This document shows positions 50,868 through 58,764 of a stretch of DNA of 64,000 bases, in pieces (within the stretch, counting starts at the first letter, position 1; every line of letters begins with the position of its first letter). The stretch lies in NCBI GenBank assembly GCA_017533825.1, contig JAFWIE010000012.1, forward strand, positions 39,424 to 103,423, given 5' to 3'. Position numbers and translations under genes: made by a program. The notes beneath the pieces were generated by a model that was not told the origin of the DNA, made no database searches, and saw nothing but the letters and a program-made list of their open reading frames with translations. Source of the DNA: Atopobiaceae bacterium (lineage in GTDB: Bacteria; Actinomycetota; Coriobacteriia; Coriobacteriales; Atopobiaceae).

Positions 50868-51923
50868 CTACTCTTTGTCGCCACTTTTGGAGGCATCGCC
50901 ACTCGTCTCAGCTCTGTCTCGCGGACCGTCTCTTTCAGTCGCAGCTTCGCCTTGACGCAGTAAGAGTGAGCCAACCTGCCCCATGGCCGCCAGCACGGAT
51001 TCAAGTACCCTTCCATTGAGGTACGCACTGTTCAACTCGGCCTTTGTGTAGCGCAGATACGTATCCTTCGTTTCTTGCACAAGCAGGTGCGTAAAGAACC
51101 TCTCCCAGCTGAAGAACTCACCGCTTTCCACGAAGTCTTCGGTGTGGTCCAGGATGTCCTTGATTCTGTTTCCATCGATTACGCCCGAATCAAGGATGAC
51201 CCATTCGAACGATTCAGGGAGGTACACACCAACTTCGGGATGGGCCTTAGCAAATAGATGCACATCCCCCATCTCCGGCCCGAATGCCGCTCCGTCGGCA
51301 ATCACCAAGACCCTTTGACCTTTGTGCTTTGAGAGCAGCTTTCGTACATTGGACTTGCCATATGCACTTGTTACGTTTATGTCAGCAGCGCAGACTGCCT
51401 TGACGAACTGGTGCCCGGAGTTCGAGTCCTCGGTTATAACGGTCTCTACGGGCCCCATTTCCCGTGGCTCGTCAGGCTCGTAAATTCTGTAGAACGAGTT
51501 GTACGTCCTGCGGAGGTCAGCATACTTTCCCGAGGTGTGGATGCCATATATCTCGTCGACCGAGTAGGGCAGGTTCGGGAGGTCCTCCCTCGTGATGATG
51601 ACGTAATAATTGTCCGACTCCCGAACGCGGCGGGCGAACTCCGGTGTCTTCGCCGCGCTTACGTCCTCATCGAGGAAGACTATGCACGAAGATGCGCCAG
51701 CGAGCACAGCCTCCCAGTTCGCGTTGTTGATCGCGACGCACCTCCTGTCGCAGACAACCTCGACACCAGAGGCATCGCCCAACCTGTCGTATGCCTCGAT
51801 GAGGGACATCAAGGTCGTCTTGCCGGTCGCGCTGTCACCTCGGACGATGGTTACGTTCCTCCTCACGGAGAACTCGAACCGCACCCGGCGGTTCTGAACG
51901 ACGACGTGATGGCTTCCCCTCAT
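50868..51923 (-). CDS. P-loop ATPase partner of DUF4869 protein
   Basis: A 351-residue protein with a clear Walker A, RGDSATGKTTLMSLIEAYDR near residue 29, and a hydrophobic strand ending in Asp-Glu, SSCIVFLDEDVS near 80, as Walker B. Later segments (RVLVIADGAAFGPEMG near 205) resemble a TOPRIM-like core. The C-terminus is charged and disordered. It starts 5 nt after the DUF4869 gene with GAGGAAAGG upstream, forming a two-gene operon. Homologues in gut bacteria are often mislabelled as translation initiation factor 2; true function unknown. Confidence 0.72.
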   Translation of the reverse strand: MRGSHHVVVQNRRVRFEFSVRRNVTIVRGDSATGKTTLMSLIEAYDRLGDASGVEVVCDRRCVAINNANWEAVLAGASSCIVFLDEDVSAAKTPEFARRVRESDNYYVIITREDLPNLPYSVDEIYGIHTSGKYADLRRTYNSFYRIYEPDEPREMGPVETVITEDSNSGHQFVKAVCAADINVTSAYGKSNVRKLLSKHKGQRVLVIADGAAFGPEMGDVHLFAKAHPEVGVYLPESFEWVILDSGVIDGNRIKDILDHTEDFVESGEFFSWERFFTHLLVQETKDTYLRYTKAELNSAYLNGRVLESVLAAMGQVGSLLLRQGEAATERDGPRDRAETSGDASKSGDKE

Positions 51924-51928
51924 TGCGT

Positions 51929-52378
51929 TTACCTTTCCTCTATGCTAAGCGCCTCGTCGAGGTATTCCTCGAAGCTTTTGACAGTTCTCCCCGTGTTGAT
52001 CATGTAAGCTTCGAATCCGTCGCACGAGGAAAAGTCCATCACGTGATGCAGGTTGATAGTGAGGTCCTTCTCCCTCGCGATGCGGCAAATCCACTTCGCG
52101 CAGTTGTCCCCGCAGGAGGAAGCGTTGAATATCCTGCCGGAGTCATCAAAGAGCATGAGGATGAGCGTCTTGACGCCACCGGAAAGCTCCCTCACCGAAA
52201 TAGAGCCCAAAAACGGACTGTCGATCGCCCGCGCACTGACGACTTCTGACTTGTCGACGTCGCGGATCATCTCCCGTGTCCGTGGATCCGTGATCCACTC
52301 GTCGAGATACGTGTTGTCAAAGTAGGTTGGAGGGTGGTAGACGGCGTTCTCCACGTCTCCGAACACGATGCTGAGCAT
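51929..52378 (-). CDS. DUF4869 domain protein
   Basis: A 149-residue protein that fits DUF4869 end to end: MLSIVFGDVENAVYHPPTYF, DEWITDPRTREMIRDVDKSE, LSGGVKTLILMLFDDSGRIF and NASSCGDNCAKWICRIA, HVMDF. GGGAGG precedes the ATG. It is the first gene of a pair with the ATPase, an arrangement I recognise as recurrent for this family but without known role. It sits inside the decayed accessory island. Confidence 0.85.
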   Translation of the reverse strand: MLSIVFGDVENAVYHPPTYFDNTYLDEWITDPRTREMIRDVDKSEVVSARAIDSPFLGSISVRELSGGVKTLILMLFDDSGRIFNASSCGDNCAKWICRIAREKDLTINLHHVMDFSSCDGFEAYMINTGRTVKSFEEYLDEALSIEER

Positions 52379-52576
52379 GTTGTTCCTCCCAATTTGGCAT
52401 TAGGCAATCGCCGGTTTGCTGCAAGTGATTCCGGAGAACACGAGCGTGGCATGAAGCCCTTTTTCGCTCAAAACCATTCTATCGATTAGACCGTCCTCAG
52501 CTCAACCTCGCGGCCCGTCTTCTCCTCGACACGCTTTAACGCCTGCACGCGCCGCGTTTCCCTCACAGCGCCTTGC

Positions 52577-52975
52577 TCATGTTTTGCAGAGCACGATGCC
52601 AATGAACGGCGCCTCGTGGGGTTTGCGCTCGTACTTTTCGAGCACAGATTCGGCACTTGCAACTGCCGAATCACTCGCCTTACCAGTCAACCCAAACAGC
52701 GGCTGCCACTCCTCGAAGAAGGTCCTCATGTACTCGAGGTTGCGTACCGAGAACCCTCGGAGACCGGGAAGCTCCTTTTGGAGCTGGTTGCTGATTGACG
52801 CCAGGGCTCCCGTTCCCCATTTCCCCAATCGCGTATTGGCGGATACGTAGCCACCGATTCCGCAATGCAGGGCAAGCTGGTTGGAGTTTGCCACGCGTCC
52901 AGTCTCGTACTGGCTTTGTAGGATCGCAGACTTGATTCTCTGCACTTCCTCGTTGTAGTCCCGGCAATCACCCAC
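52577..52975 (-). pseudogene. DUF1016/YhcG-like nuclease gene, internally deleted
   Basis: The first 100 residues read as DUF1016 N-terminal domain (VQRIKSAILQSQYETGRVAN, GFSVRNLEYMRTFFEEWQPL). Then the frame jumps to ERKPHEAPFIGIVLCKT, which belongs to the far C-terminal nuclease domain, and stops. Around 200 residues of the normal 330-380 are missing. Compare the copy at 56415-56928. Confidence 0.75.
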
Positions 52976-53120
52976 GGCACAGCTCCCTCACCTCGGTCGC
53001 GACGGCGTCGCGCCCGCGCGCGGCCTTCCTCAGCTCCATGCGCAGGCGTGAGGTCTGCGCTACGGAGGCACCCACGCTCGCGGTAGCGCACGCGCGGGAC
53101 ACAAATAGCGGCCTCGACTT
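52968..53120 (-). pseudogene. Decayed copy of the small membrane protein
   Basis: Reads SVAQTSRLRMELRKAARGRD then AVATEVRELCRG, nearly identical to the 49-residue gene at 56921-57070. An extra G near 53115 shifts its N-terminal frame, and no Abi gene precedes it. Confidence 0.6.
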
Positions 53121-53140
53121 CGCGGAGGCAGGGACACAGC

Positions 53141-53260
53141 GTGGCCGTGCACCTAGGGGTACTGAAGGCATGCTTCGAGCTCAGGGGCTCGGGGAAGGAG
53201 GAGGATGACCATCCCGATGCACGCGATGATGACCACAGGCCAAAGCACTTGAGGGAATGA
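53141..53260 (+). pseudogene. Truncated type I toxin gene (copy 4)
   Basis: GVLKACFELRGSGKEEDDH, then RPKHLRE and a stop at 53258, matches the C-terminal two-thirds of the toxin at 56188. The start codon and most of the membrane helix are gone. Confidence 0.65.
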
Positions 53261-53267
53261 CGCTAAC

Positions 53268-53397
53268 AAAAGGGGCCTCCGGCGTTGACCGCACCGTAGG
53301 CCCTTAGCAGAATTCCCGACGGCGTTGCCTAGCTGCACCTTACAACGACTAGGCTGCCGTCAGTCGTATTCTACCCGCTTCCGCTGGCCTCAGTCAA
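53268..53397 (-). ncRNA. Putative type I antitoxin RNA, copy 4
   Basis: Promoter TTGACT (53397-53392), 18-nt spacer, TAGAAT (53373-53368) on the minus strand. The RNA from about 53361 has the conserved GACGGCAGCCTAG hairpin and ends in GGGCCT...AGGCCCCTTTTG. It converges on the truncated toxin gene. Confidence 0.65.
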
Positions 53398-53760
53398 CGG
53401 GAGCGTTTCTCTTTCGGCCCGCGCCGAGGCCTTGGTTACTGTGGGTTTATCTGATCCGGCTCGCACGATACTTTGCCGCTCGCGAAGTGCCTTAATGGCA
53501 CGTTCAACACTTCTGCGCGATATTGCAAGTCTCTCCGCAATTCGCTCGTAACTCAAAGAGGGGTTCTCGGCGAGCAGACGAAGTATCGCTCCCCTGTAGT
53601 GCCTTTTGCAGTGCCATCTTGAGGTACGGTGCCTCTTACAGTGTCATTTACAGTGTCATGTACAGTGCCATCTTGAAGTTCAGTGCCATTCGCAGGGATA
53701 GCGACGCGGCCAAGAGGAGCCATGATTCTGAGTCCTAGCGGCTCGTAGAGCTGCTCCATG
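53371..53760 (-). pseudogene. Remnant of an AlbA_2-type regulator C-terminus
   Basis: One frame reads GTELQDGTVHDTVNDTVRGT, the DTV-repeat linker typical of AlbA_2 (divergent AAA) ATP-binding regulators. A second frame then reads RLLAENPSLSYERIAERLAI and SRRSVERAIKALR, a winged-helix DNA-binding domain, ending ETLPLTEASGSG at 53371. A frameshift around 53590-53610 separates them and the ATP-binding part is absent. The last codons overlap the antitoxin RNA promoter. Confidence 0.65.
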
Positions 53761-53811
53761 GTTTGCTTCGCACCGAACTCGCGATCCCACAGTCTCCAGA
53801 GCTGCCACCTG

Positions 53812-53925
53812 TCACTGCTGCTCCTCATAGCCTTCGTCATACCAGTCGCGCCACATGTGGACGTGATCGGCAACCATCCCTGGATACCGATGGAAGTGCT
53901 TTCGACAGACGCGCTTGCAAGGTCA
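53812..53925 (-). pseudogene. Short coding remnant
   Basis: KHFHRYPGMVADHVHMWRDW followed by YDEGYEEQQ and a stop; composition suggests the end of a former gene. Family not recognised. Confidence 0.3.
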
Positions 53926-53928
53926 AAA

Positions 53929-53986
53929 TTTGGTAATATTAGAATGCCGCAAATGGTAAAGTGATTGTGCTGCATATGGTAAAGTG
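53929..53986 (+). promoter_or_regulatory. Three 23-bp iterons before the DUF4143 ATPase gene
   Basis: TTTGGTAA (53929), AATGGTAA (53952) and TATGGTAA (53975) are spaced exactly 23 bp apart, and the last two repeats share GGTAAAGTG with GCA at the same offset. They end about 30 nt before the start codon, in AT-rich DNA. Confidence 0.7.
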
Positions 53987-54016
53987 TCGAGTGCTACGAA
54001 CTCGAGGGGATGTGCC

Positions 54017-55273
54017 ATGGAATACTTGCCGAGAGTTGCGGACGCGCTGCTGCAGGGAAAGCTGTCCCATGCGGGGGCGGTCTGCATACGCGGCCCAAAG
54101 TGGTGTGGGAAGACCTCAACCGCCCTTCAGAAGGCAAAGAGCGCACTCTTCTTGCAGGATCCCGACACGCGCGCGAACAACCTCAGGTTAGCGGCTGAGA
54201 AACCGTCGTTGCTACTCAGGGGTGAGCTCCCGAGACTGCTCGACGAGTGGCAGGACGCGCCGCAGCTCTGGGACGCCGTCCGCTTTGCGGTTGACCGCGC
54301 CGGGGAACCGGGGCTCTACCTGCTTACCGGCTCGTCCACACCGGGGAAGGACCCGATGCATTCTGGGACGGGAAGGTTCAGTTTCCTCGACATGCGCACT
54401 ATGTCGCTTTCCGAGTCGGGAGACTCCACCAAGGAGGTCAAGCTCAGTGAGCTATTTGACGGGATGCCCGAGCCCGAAGGCTACTCGGATGTCGACATCG
54501 AGAGCATCGCATATATCGTATGTCACGGAGGCTGGCCACAGATAGCCCGCAGAAAAGACGCTGGCGCGCTTGAGGTCGCCTACGACTACGTGAGCGTCAT
54601 AGCCGAGGAGGACATCTCGAGGGTCGATGGGGTGCAGAGGAGCGCCGACTACGCACGTCTTCTCATGGCCGAGTATGCGCGCTGCACCTCGACGATGGCA
54701 AGCATGAACTCCATCAGGGCGAACGTCGCACGCCACGGGAGGGAGGTGTCAAGGCCGACGACGGAGGCCTATACCGCGGCGCTGAGAAGGCTCTACGTGC
54801 TGGAGGACCTCCCGTCCTGGTTCCCCTCCCTGCGGGCGAAGTCGCGCATAACGAGCACGCCCGGTCGCTTCATGGCGGACCCCTCGATTGCTGTCGCGTC
54901 CCTCGAGGCCGATCCCTCCCAGCTCCTGAACGATCTCTCCACGCTCGGGGTGCTCTTCGAGTCGCTGTGCGTGCGCGATCTGAGGGTGTATGCGGAGGCG
55001 CTGGGAGGCAGGCTGTACCGCTACCATGACAGCACCGGCCTTGAGGCAGATGCCGTCATCGTGTTGCGTGGCGGCCGCTATGCGCTCGTCGAGGTGAAGC
55101 TCGGCGCATCCGAGGTGGATGACGGGGCAAAGAGCCTGAATGCGGTGAGCGACAAGATTGACCAGGGCATCATGGGTGCGCCATCGTTTAGCGCCGTCGT
55201 CACGCCGGGCGGCTATGCCTACAGGAGGTCGGACGGCATCCTTGTTCTGCCGATTAGCTGTCTGAGGCCGTAA
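54017..55273 (+). CDS. AAA ATPase with DUF4143 domain
   Basis: A 418-residue protein of the widespread AAA_14/DUF4143 family. Walker A is RGPKWCGKTSTALQ near residue 29; Walker B-like RLLDEWQDAPQLWDAVRF near 75 (family motif DEWQ); LTGSSTPG near 110 is sensor 1. The C-terminal domain has VLFESLCVRDLRVYA and YHDSTGLEADAVI with ALVEVKLG, a PD-(D/E)xK-like fold. The ATG has GAGGGG upstream. Family members are often solitary accessory genes of unknown role. Upstream 23-bp iterons suggest tight regulation. Confidence 0.9.
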   Translation: MEYLPRVADALLQGKLSHAGAVCIRGPKWCGKTSTALQKAKSALFLQDPDTRANNLRLAAEKPSLLLRGELPRLLDEWQDAPQLWDAVRFAVDRAGEPGLYLLTGSSTPGKDPMHSGTGRFSFLDMRTMSLSESGDSTKEVKLSELFDGMPEPEGYSDVDIESIAYIVCHGGWPQIARRKDAGALEVAYDYVSVIAEEDISRVDGVQRSADYARLLMAEYARCTSTMASMNSIRANVARHGREVSRPTTEAYTAALRRLYVLEDLPSWFPSLRAKSRITSTPGRFMADPSIAVASLEADPSQLLNDLSTLGVLFESLCVRDLRVYAEALGGRLYRYHDSTGLEADAVIVLRGGRYALVEVKLGASEVDDGAKSLNAVSDKIDQGIMGAPSFSAVVTPGGYAYRRSDGILVLPISCLRP

Positions 55274-55324
55274 GCCGGCCTAAATCACACGCGGCTCTAG
55301 CAGTGACCATAAATTCGGCTACAT

Positions 55325-55512
55325 GTGTGTCACCATCGCTGTTGCGAGCGCGTCGGATGCGATAAGCTGCCCGATGGCGGCTGCCGGTATCGGCTGCAGC
55401 GGCCAGGGTTCGATGAGGCTGGCAAGGCAGGCCCGGAAGACCCAGGCGAGCGTGAGGAAAAGTAGAGGCAGATCACCTCGCGGTTCAGGGGCAGCGCCTT
55501 TCTCCCCAGAAC
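55325..55512 (-). pseudogene. Truncated copy of the four-helix membrane protein
   Basis: About 190 bp matching the C-terminal half of the gene at 49465-49905 (GRKALPLNREVICLYF in one frame), with frameshifts and no start. Its end abuts the HIRAN remnant. Confidence 0.7.
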
Positions 55513-55516
55513 GAGT

Positions 55517-55695
55517 CGGTGTGGTGCGGAAAGGTCAAGATCGGCTTCGTGCCGAGGACGAGGAACCAGGAGCTGGCCAAGATGCTCTTCTTCGGGCACG
55601 GCGGCGCGTTCGAGGCGTACGTGGAGTCGACCGACTGGGCGCAGCCCCCGGAGAGGCAGGTAAGGATGGTGGCCTACGTGAGGGACAGGCGGTAG
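55517..55695 (+). pseudogene. Truncated HIRAN gene (copy 2)
   Basis: SVWCGKVKIGFVPRTRNQEL through YVRDRR, equivalent to the last 60 residues of the intact copy at 50066, with no start. The join to the membrane-gene remnant indicates a deletion of everything between the two genes. Confidence 0.75.
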
Positions 55696-56054
55696 GGCAC
55701 GGGTGAATTGCAGGGGAACACAGACGATTGGTGTGTCAAGCACATACATCGCCTTGCCGAAATTGACAACCTCATGAGGAAATGAAGGCGAGTACGGAGC
55801 GACTTCGCGGTCAATCGATGGCAAGCGCGTTTGGATTCTCCCGTAAGAGTGGCGCCCGCGATCTTTGTTCACTTGGCGGTCATGCCAGAGGCAACGTTCG
55901 CGACGGTCGTGGTCGGCGTGGTGGGTACGACGCAAAAAAGGAGACGGTCTTGCCACCGGCGCAATTGCCCTTGAGCGTGACCCTTAACTGGCCGATCAGC
56001 AAAAGCTCACAAAGCTCACAGGGTCTCGGCGTTAGCCAAAAAGAAACGCTCGCG
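55696..56054. other. Approximately 360-nt region without a supported gene
   Basis: A short open stretch ending WCVKHIHRLAEIDNLMRK (stop about 55783) and a plus-strand frame ending ETLALTETCGSG (56081), which mirrors the tail of the regulator remnant at 53371. Both look like debris. Confidence 0.4.
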
Positions 56055-56185
56055 TTGACTGAGACCTGCGGAAGCGGGTAGAATACGACTGACGGCAGCC
56101 TAGTCAGTAAAGGGTTAGCTAGGCAACGCCGTTGGGATTTTGACTGGGGCCAATGGTGTCTGCCAACACCGGCCCTATTCTTTTG
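56055..56185 (+). ncRNA. Putative type I antitoxin RNA, copy 3
   Basis: TTGACT (56055-56060), 18-nt spacer, TAGAAT (56079-56084). The RNA keeps the CTGACGGCAGCCTAG/CTAGGCAACGCCGT hairpin and the GGGCC...GGCCC terminator with TATTCTTTT, although the hairpin sequence differs at many positions from copy 1 in ways that preserve pairing. It ends 2-3 nt before the toxin stop codon. Confidence 0.7.
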
Positions 56186-56187
56186 TC

Positions 56188-56337
56188 TCAATCCCTCAGA
56201 TGCTTTGGCCTTTGGTTGTTACTACGTGCATCGGAATGGTCGTCTTCATCCTTCCCCGAGCGTTTGAGCTCGAAGTATGCCTTCAGTACTCCCAAGAGCA
56301 CTACTAGCAGCTGCAGAACAGCAATCAAAACTTCCAT
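56188..56337 (-). CDS. Putative type I toxin, small hydrophobic peptide (copy 3)
   Basis: A 49-residue peptide, MEVLIAVLQLLVVLLGVLKA then YFELKRSGKDEDDH ... RPKHLRD. One membrane helix (residues 3-19) and an amphipathic charged tail. ATG at 56337 has AAAGGAG 6 nt upstream. It differs from copy 1 at about 40 percent of positions yet keeps the start, helix and RPKHL tail, so it is under selection as a protein. Confidence 0.72.
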   Translation of the reverse strand: MEVLIAVLQLLVVLLGVLKAYFELKRSGKDEDDHSDARSNNQRPKHLRD

Positions 56338-56402
56338 GGCAACTCCTTTCTATCGAAGCAAAGGCGCTGCCTAGCACAATGCTAACCGTCAGCCGAGCGT
56401 AC

Positions 56403-56408
56403 ATCTTA
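56403..56408 (-). promoter_or_regulatory. Possible -10 box of the copy 3 toxin
   Basis: TGTAAGAT on the minus strand, about 65 nt before the ATG; the leader again contains GGCTGACGGTTAGC. Confidence 0.4.
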
Positions 56409-56414
56409 CACCCA

Positions 56415-56928
56415 TCACAGGTGTACACACTCATCAATCGGTATCGATTTGAATCCTGTCCGTGTGGCTCTTGAGCACGAGGCGAAATCCGCACGCTCGA
56501 TGTAGAAGAGTCGCTCATCAAGGTCTTTTGCGGATGTGAGGATCTGGCAGTGGCTGGTGAAGCCCACCGCAAGAAACTCCTCAAGCGGGAAGTCAGGCAG
56601 TTTCGGCAATTGCAACTGCCGAATTACTCGCCTTACCAGTCAACCCAAACAGCGGCTGCCACTCCTCGAAGAAGGTCCTCATGTACTCGAGGTTGCGTAC
56701 CGAGAACCCTCGGAGACCGGGAAGCTCCTTTTGAAGCTGGTTGCTGATTGACGCCAGGGCTCCCGTCCCCAATTTCCCCAATCGTGTATTGGCGGATACG
56801 TAGCCACCGATTCCGTAATACAGGGCAAGCTGGTTGGAGTTTGCCACGCGTCCAGTCTCGTACTGGCTTTGCAGGATCGCAGACTTGATTCTTTGCACGT
56901 CATCGTTGTGGTCCCGATAATCACCCAT
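56415..56928 (-). pseudogene. DUF1016/YhcG-like nuclease gene, frameshifted and truncated
   Basis: From ATG at 56928 it reads VQRIKSAILQSQYETGRVAN through FEEWQPLFGLTGKASNS and stops at 56593. An overlapping frame continues the same protein: LQLPKLPDFPLEEFLAVGFT and DLDERLFYIERADFAS, ending at 56415. A frameshift near 56600-56615 separates the halves. The C-terminal PD-(D/E)xK nuclease domain is missing, replaced by the toxin leader region. Confidence 0.78.
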
Positions 56929-57070
56929 GGCACAGCTCCCCTATCTCGTTCGCGACGGCGTCGCGCTCGCGCTCGGCCTTGCGGTTCTCCATGCGCAGGC
57001 GCGAGGTCTGTGCTACGGATGCAACCACGCTCACGATAGCGCACGCGCAGGACAGAAATTGCGGCTCCAC
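56921..57070 (-). CDS. 49-residue membrane/coiled-coil protein between Abi and YhcG genes
   Basis: A GTG codon directly after the Abi stop codon (TGAGTG) opens MEPQFLSCACAIVSVVASVA QTSRLRMENR, then KAERERDAVANEIGELCHG; note the frame is continuous. One helix (residues 5-20) and a charged coil follow. Its stop lies inside the start of the YhcG-like gene (8-nt overlap). Conservation in the second locus at 52968 supports coding. Function unknown. Confidence 0.5.
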   Translation of the reverse strand: MEPQFLSCACAIVSVVASVAQTSRLRMENRKAERERDAVANEIGELCHG

Positions 57071-58072
57071 TCACCCATCGTTGGTTCGTGTTGTGTCACC
57101 TTTACTGTGCAAACCTGCCATAGTAGCGACATTTCTTACATCGTCGATCCAGCTTTTTGGCGCAGCAAGACCACGTCGCAAGGAACCGCAAGACAGGAGC
57201 TTGGCGAAATCATCGATAAGCGTCCGGCTCGAATTGGGGATGTCGCACTCCAGCAACCACGAAAGGACAAGCACCTGATAGAATGCACGCCTGTTGGAGA
57301 CCTGTGGAAAGAGCCTGTGCGCTCGAGGCTGTATTTCGAGCTCTCGTCCATAGAGCACGCCGCCATGAGCGCATTCGTTCCTCACGAAGCTGAGAGAAAA
57401 CAACCAGCTCTCGACGAACGAAGTGTCCAGCCCGTAGTGCAGCGCGATTGACCTCTTCGCTTCGCAAGCAGCAAGATTCGCGAAGAGCTTCGAAACAACA
57501 CCGAGGGACGAGAACTCGAGCGCAGACCAAATGGGGACCTGTCTGCCTTGCGATGCAATGCGCGCGGCATACCGCGACCCCTTTCGTGCCTTTTGGACGA
57601 TCTCGGAGCGACTGCCGTCCACGAACTGCTTCCAGCCACCTTCGTCCTTGAAGAGGCTTCGCTCCATATGGGCGAACTCGCCAGCCTCGTTTGCGAGTGC
57701 GTTGGAGAGCTGACTCTTGAAAGATCTCTCGAACCGAATAATGTGTGTGAGCAATGCTCCTTGGAATGCATGGTCAAGCGTTATGTCCCGATAGAGCGTC
57801 GAGAAAGACGGTTGCTCCACGATGGAAACGTGAGCGGGCACGTACCGAACAACATGGGTATATCCTAACGTTCCAAGGAGAGCCATCCCAACGCCAGCAT
57901 CGCTTGCTACGAGCCCTTTGTCGGAAAGCCGCAAGAGCAGTTGCTCCGGCGACTTGATTCCCGTGCCAGATACACGATGGGCCGGGGCTTTGTCACATCG
58001 TTGAGAGGTGTCCCCGGCACTGTCATTGCATATTGTACCAGAACGCGTGCCGTTTTCACTGATCTTGTTCAA
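57071..58072 (-). CDS. Abi family protein (Abi_2/AbiD-F type, HEPN RNase fold)
   Basis: A 333-residue abortive-infection family protein. Typical Abi_2 features: TGIKSPEQLLLRLSDKGLV near residue 37 and RDITLDHAFQGALLTHIIRF with ERSFKSQLSNALA near 100-125 (the family's first RxxxxxK/R helix), SALEFSSLGVVSKLFANL near 190, and the HEPN catalytic motif FVRNECAHGGVLYGRE near 235, which is RxxxxH. Such proteins are predicted RNases that stop phage growth by host arrest. The start is TTG with AAGGG upstream. It begins a short operon with the 49-residue protein and the broken YhcG gene. Confidence 0.85.
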   Translation of the reverse strand: MNKISENGTRSGTICNDSAGDTSQRCDKAPAHRVSGTGIKSPEQLLLRLSDKGLVASDAGVGMALLGTLGYTHVVRYVPAHVSIVEQPSFSTLYRDITLDHAFQGALLTHIIRFERSFKSQLSNALANEAGEFAHMERSLFKDEGGWKQFVDGSRSEIVQKARKGSRYAARIASQGRQVPIWSALEFSSLGVVSKLFANLAACEAKRSIALHYGLDTSFVESWLFSLSFVRNECAHGGVLYGRELEIQPRAHRLFPQVSNRRAFYQVLVLSWLLECDIPNSSRTLIDDFAKLLSCGSLRRGLAAPKSWIDDVRNVATMAGLHSKGDTTRTNDG

Positions 58073-58241
58073 GCTTGACCCTTCTACTCAACCTCAGCCT
58101 TTGGATGCAATATTCCCATAGATTGGCCAGCTGCCTCCTGTCGTATGTCAAAAGCCTAAAACCATGCGTCTCGCGTACGGCCCTCCCAATCGTCCGCTTC
58201 ACCGAAACGCCAGATTCATTCTTTCTCTCACGCCCGAGCAC
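58056..58241 (-). CDS. Possible 61-residue leader protein upstream of Abi
   Basis: An open frame with basic product (SVKRTIGRAVRETHGFRLLT ... RLRLSRRVKLEQDQ) overlapping the Abi start by 17 nt. Ribosome site is weak and the family is not recognised; it could couple Abi translation or be chance. The stretch 58242-58387 holds nothing I can support. Confidence 0.25.
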   Translation of the reverse strand: MLGRERKNESGVSVKRTIGRAVRETHGFRLLTYDRRQLANLWEYCIQRLRLSRRVKLEQDQ

Positions 58242-58387
58242 ATTGCGGACACTACCGGCAGATGCCCAAAGAAACTCGCAGGAACAACGTCGCCCTTATG
58301 CGGCAGACGCAGCTTGTATTTAATGAGTACAAGACAAAAAACGGCTATTGTTCCATAGCGTCGACCCAGCGCACCTGCCGTCCGCGC

Positions 58388-58634
58388 GGGGCTCATTGTT
58401 GTCCCGCACGCCCCGTATGATGGGCCCAGGCGCGGAGGAGAGCCGAACGCGGTGTCGGTGTGGTGCGGGATGACCAAGATCGGCTTCGTGCCGAGGTCGA
58501 GGAACGCAGAGCTTGCCAAGATGCTCTTCTTCGGGCACGGCGGCGCGTTCGAGGCGTACGTGCAGTCGACCGACTGGGCGCAGCACCCGGAGAGGCAGGT
58601 AAGGATGGTGGCCTACGTGAGGGACAGGCAATGA
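58388..58634 (+). pseudogene. Internally deleted HIRAN gene (copy 3)
   Basis: Begins with the same upstream sequence as the intact copy (TTGTTGTCCCGCACGCCCCG) and jumps at about 58440 straight to NAVSVWCGMTKIGFVPRSRN through YVRDRQ. Around 130 bp, including the start and first 45 codons, have been lost. Confidence 0.75.
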
Positions 58635-58655
58635 GTACGCAGAGAAAGGCACCCG

Positions 58656-58702
58656 CCGCATGGGCTCTCACGCGGGGCATCCGGACGTGAGAGCCCATGC
58701 GG
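58656..58702. terminator. Hairpin after HIRAN copy 3
   Basis: CCGCATGGGCTCTC and GAGAGCCCATGCGG, identical in both stems to the hairpin at 50415-50461. Confidence 0.55.
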
Positions 58703-58764
58703 CGGACGAAGTGCCTTCTCAAGCGAGCGGCACGGGGCTTTGTTTAACCACTAGGCCGCAATCC

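Noticed and set aside
55782..56081. 99-codon plus-strand frame
   Set aside because: Weak start and no recognisable domain; only its last dozen codons resemble the decayed regulator tail at 53371.
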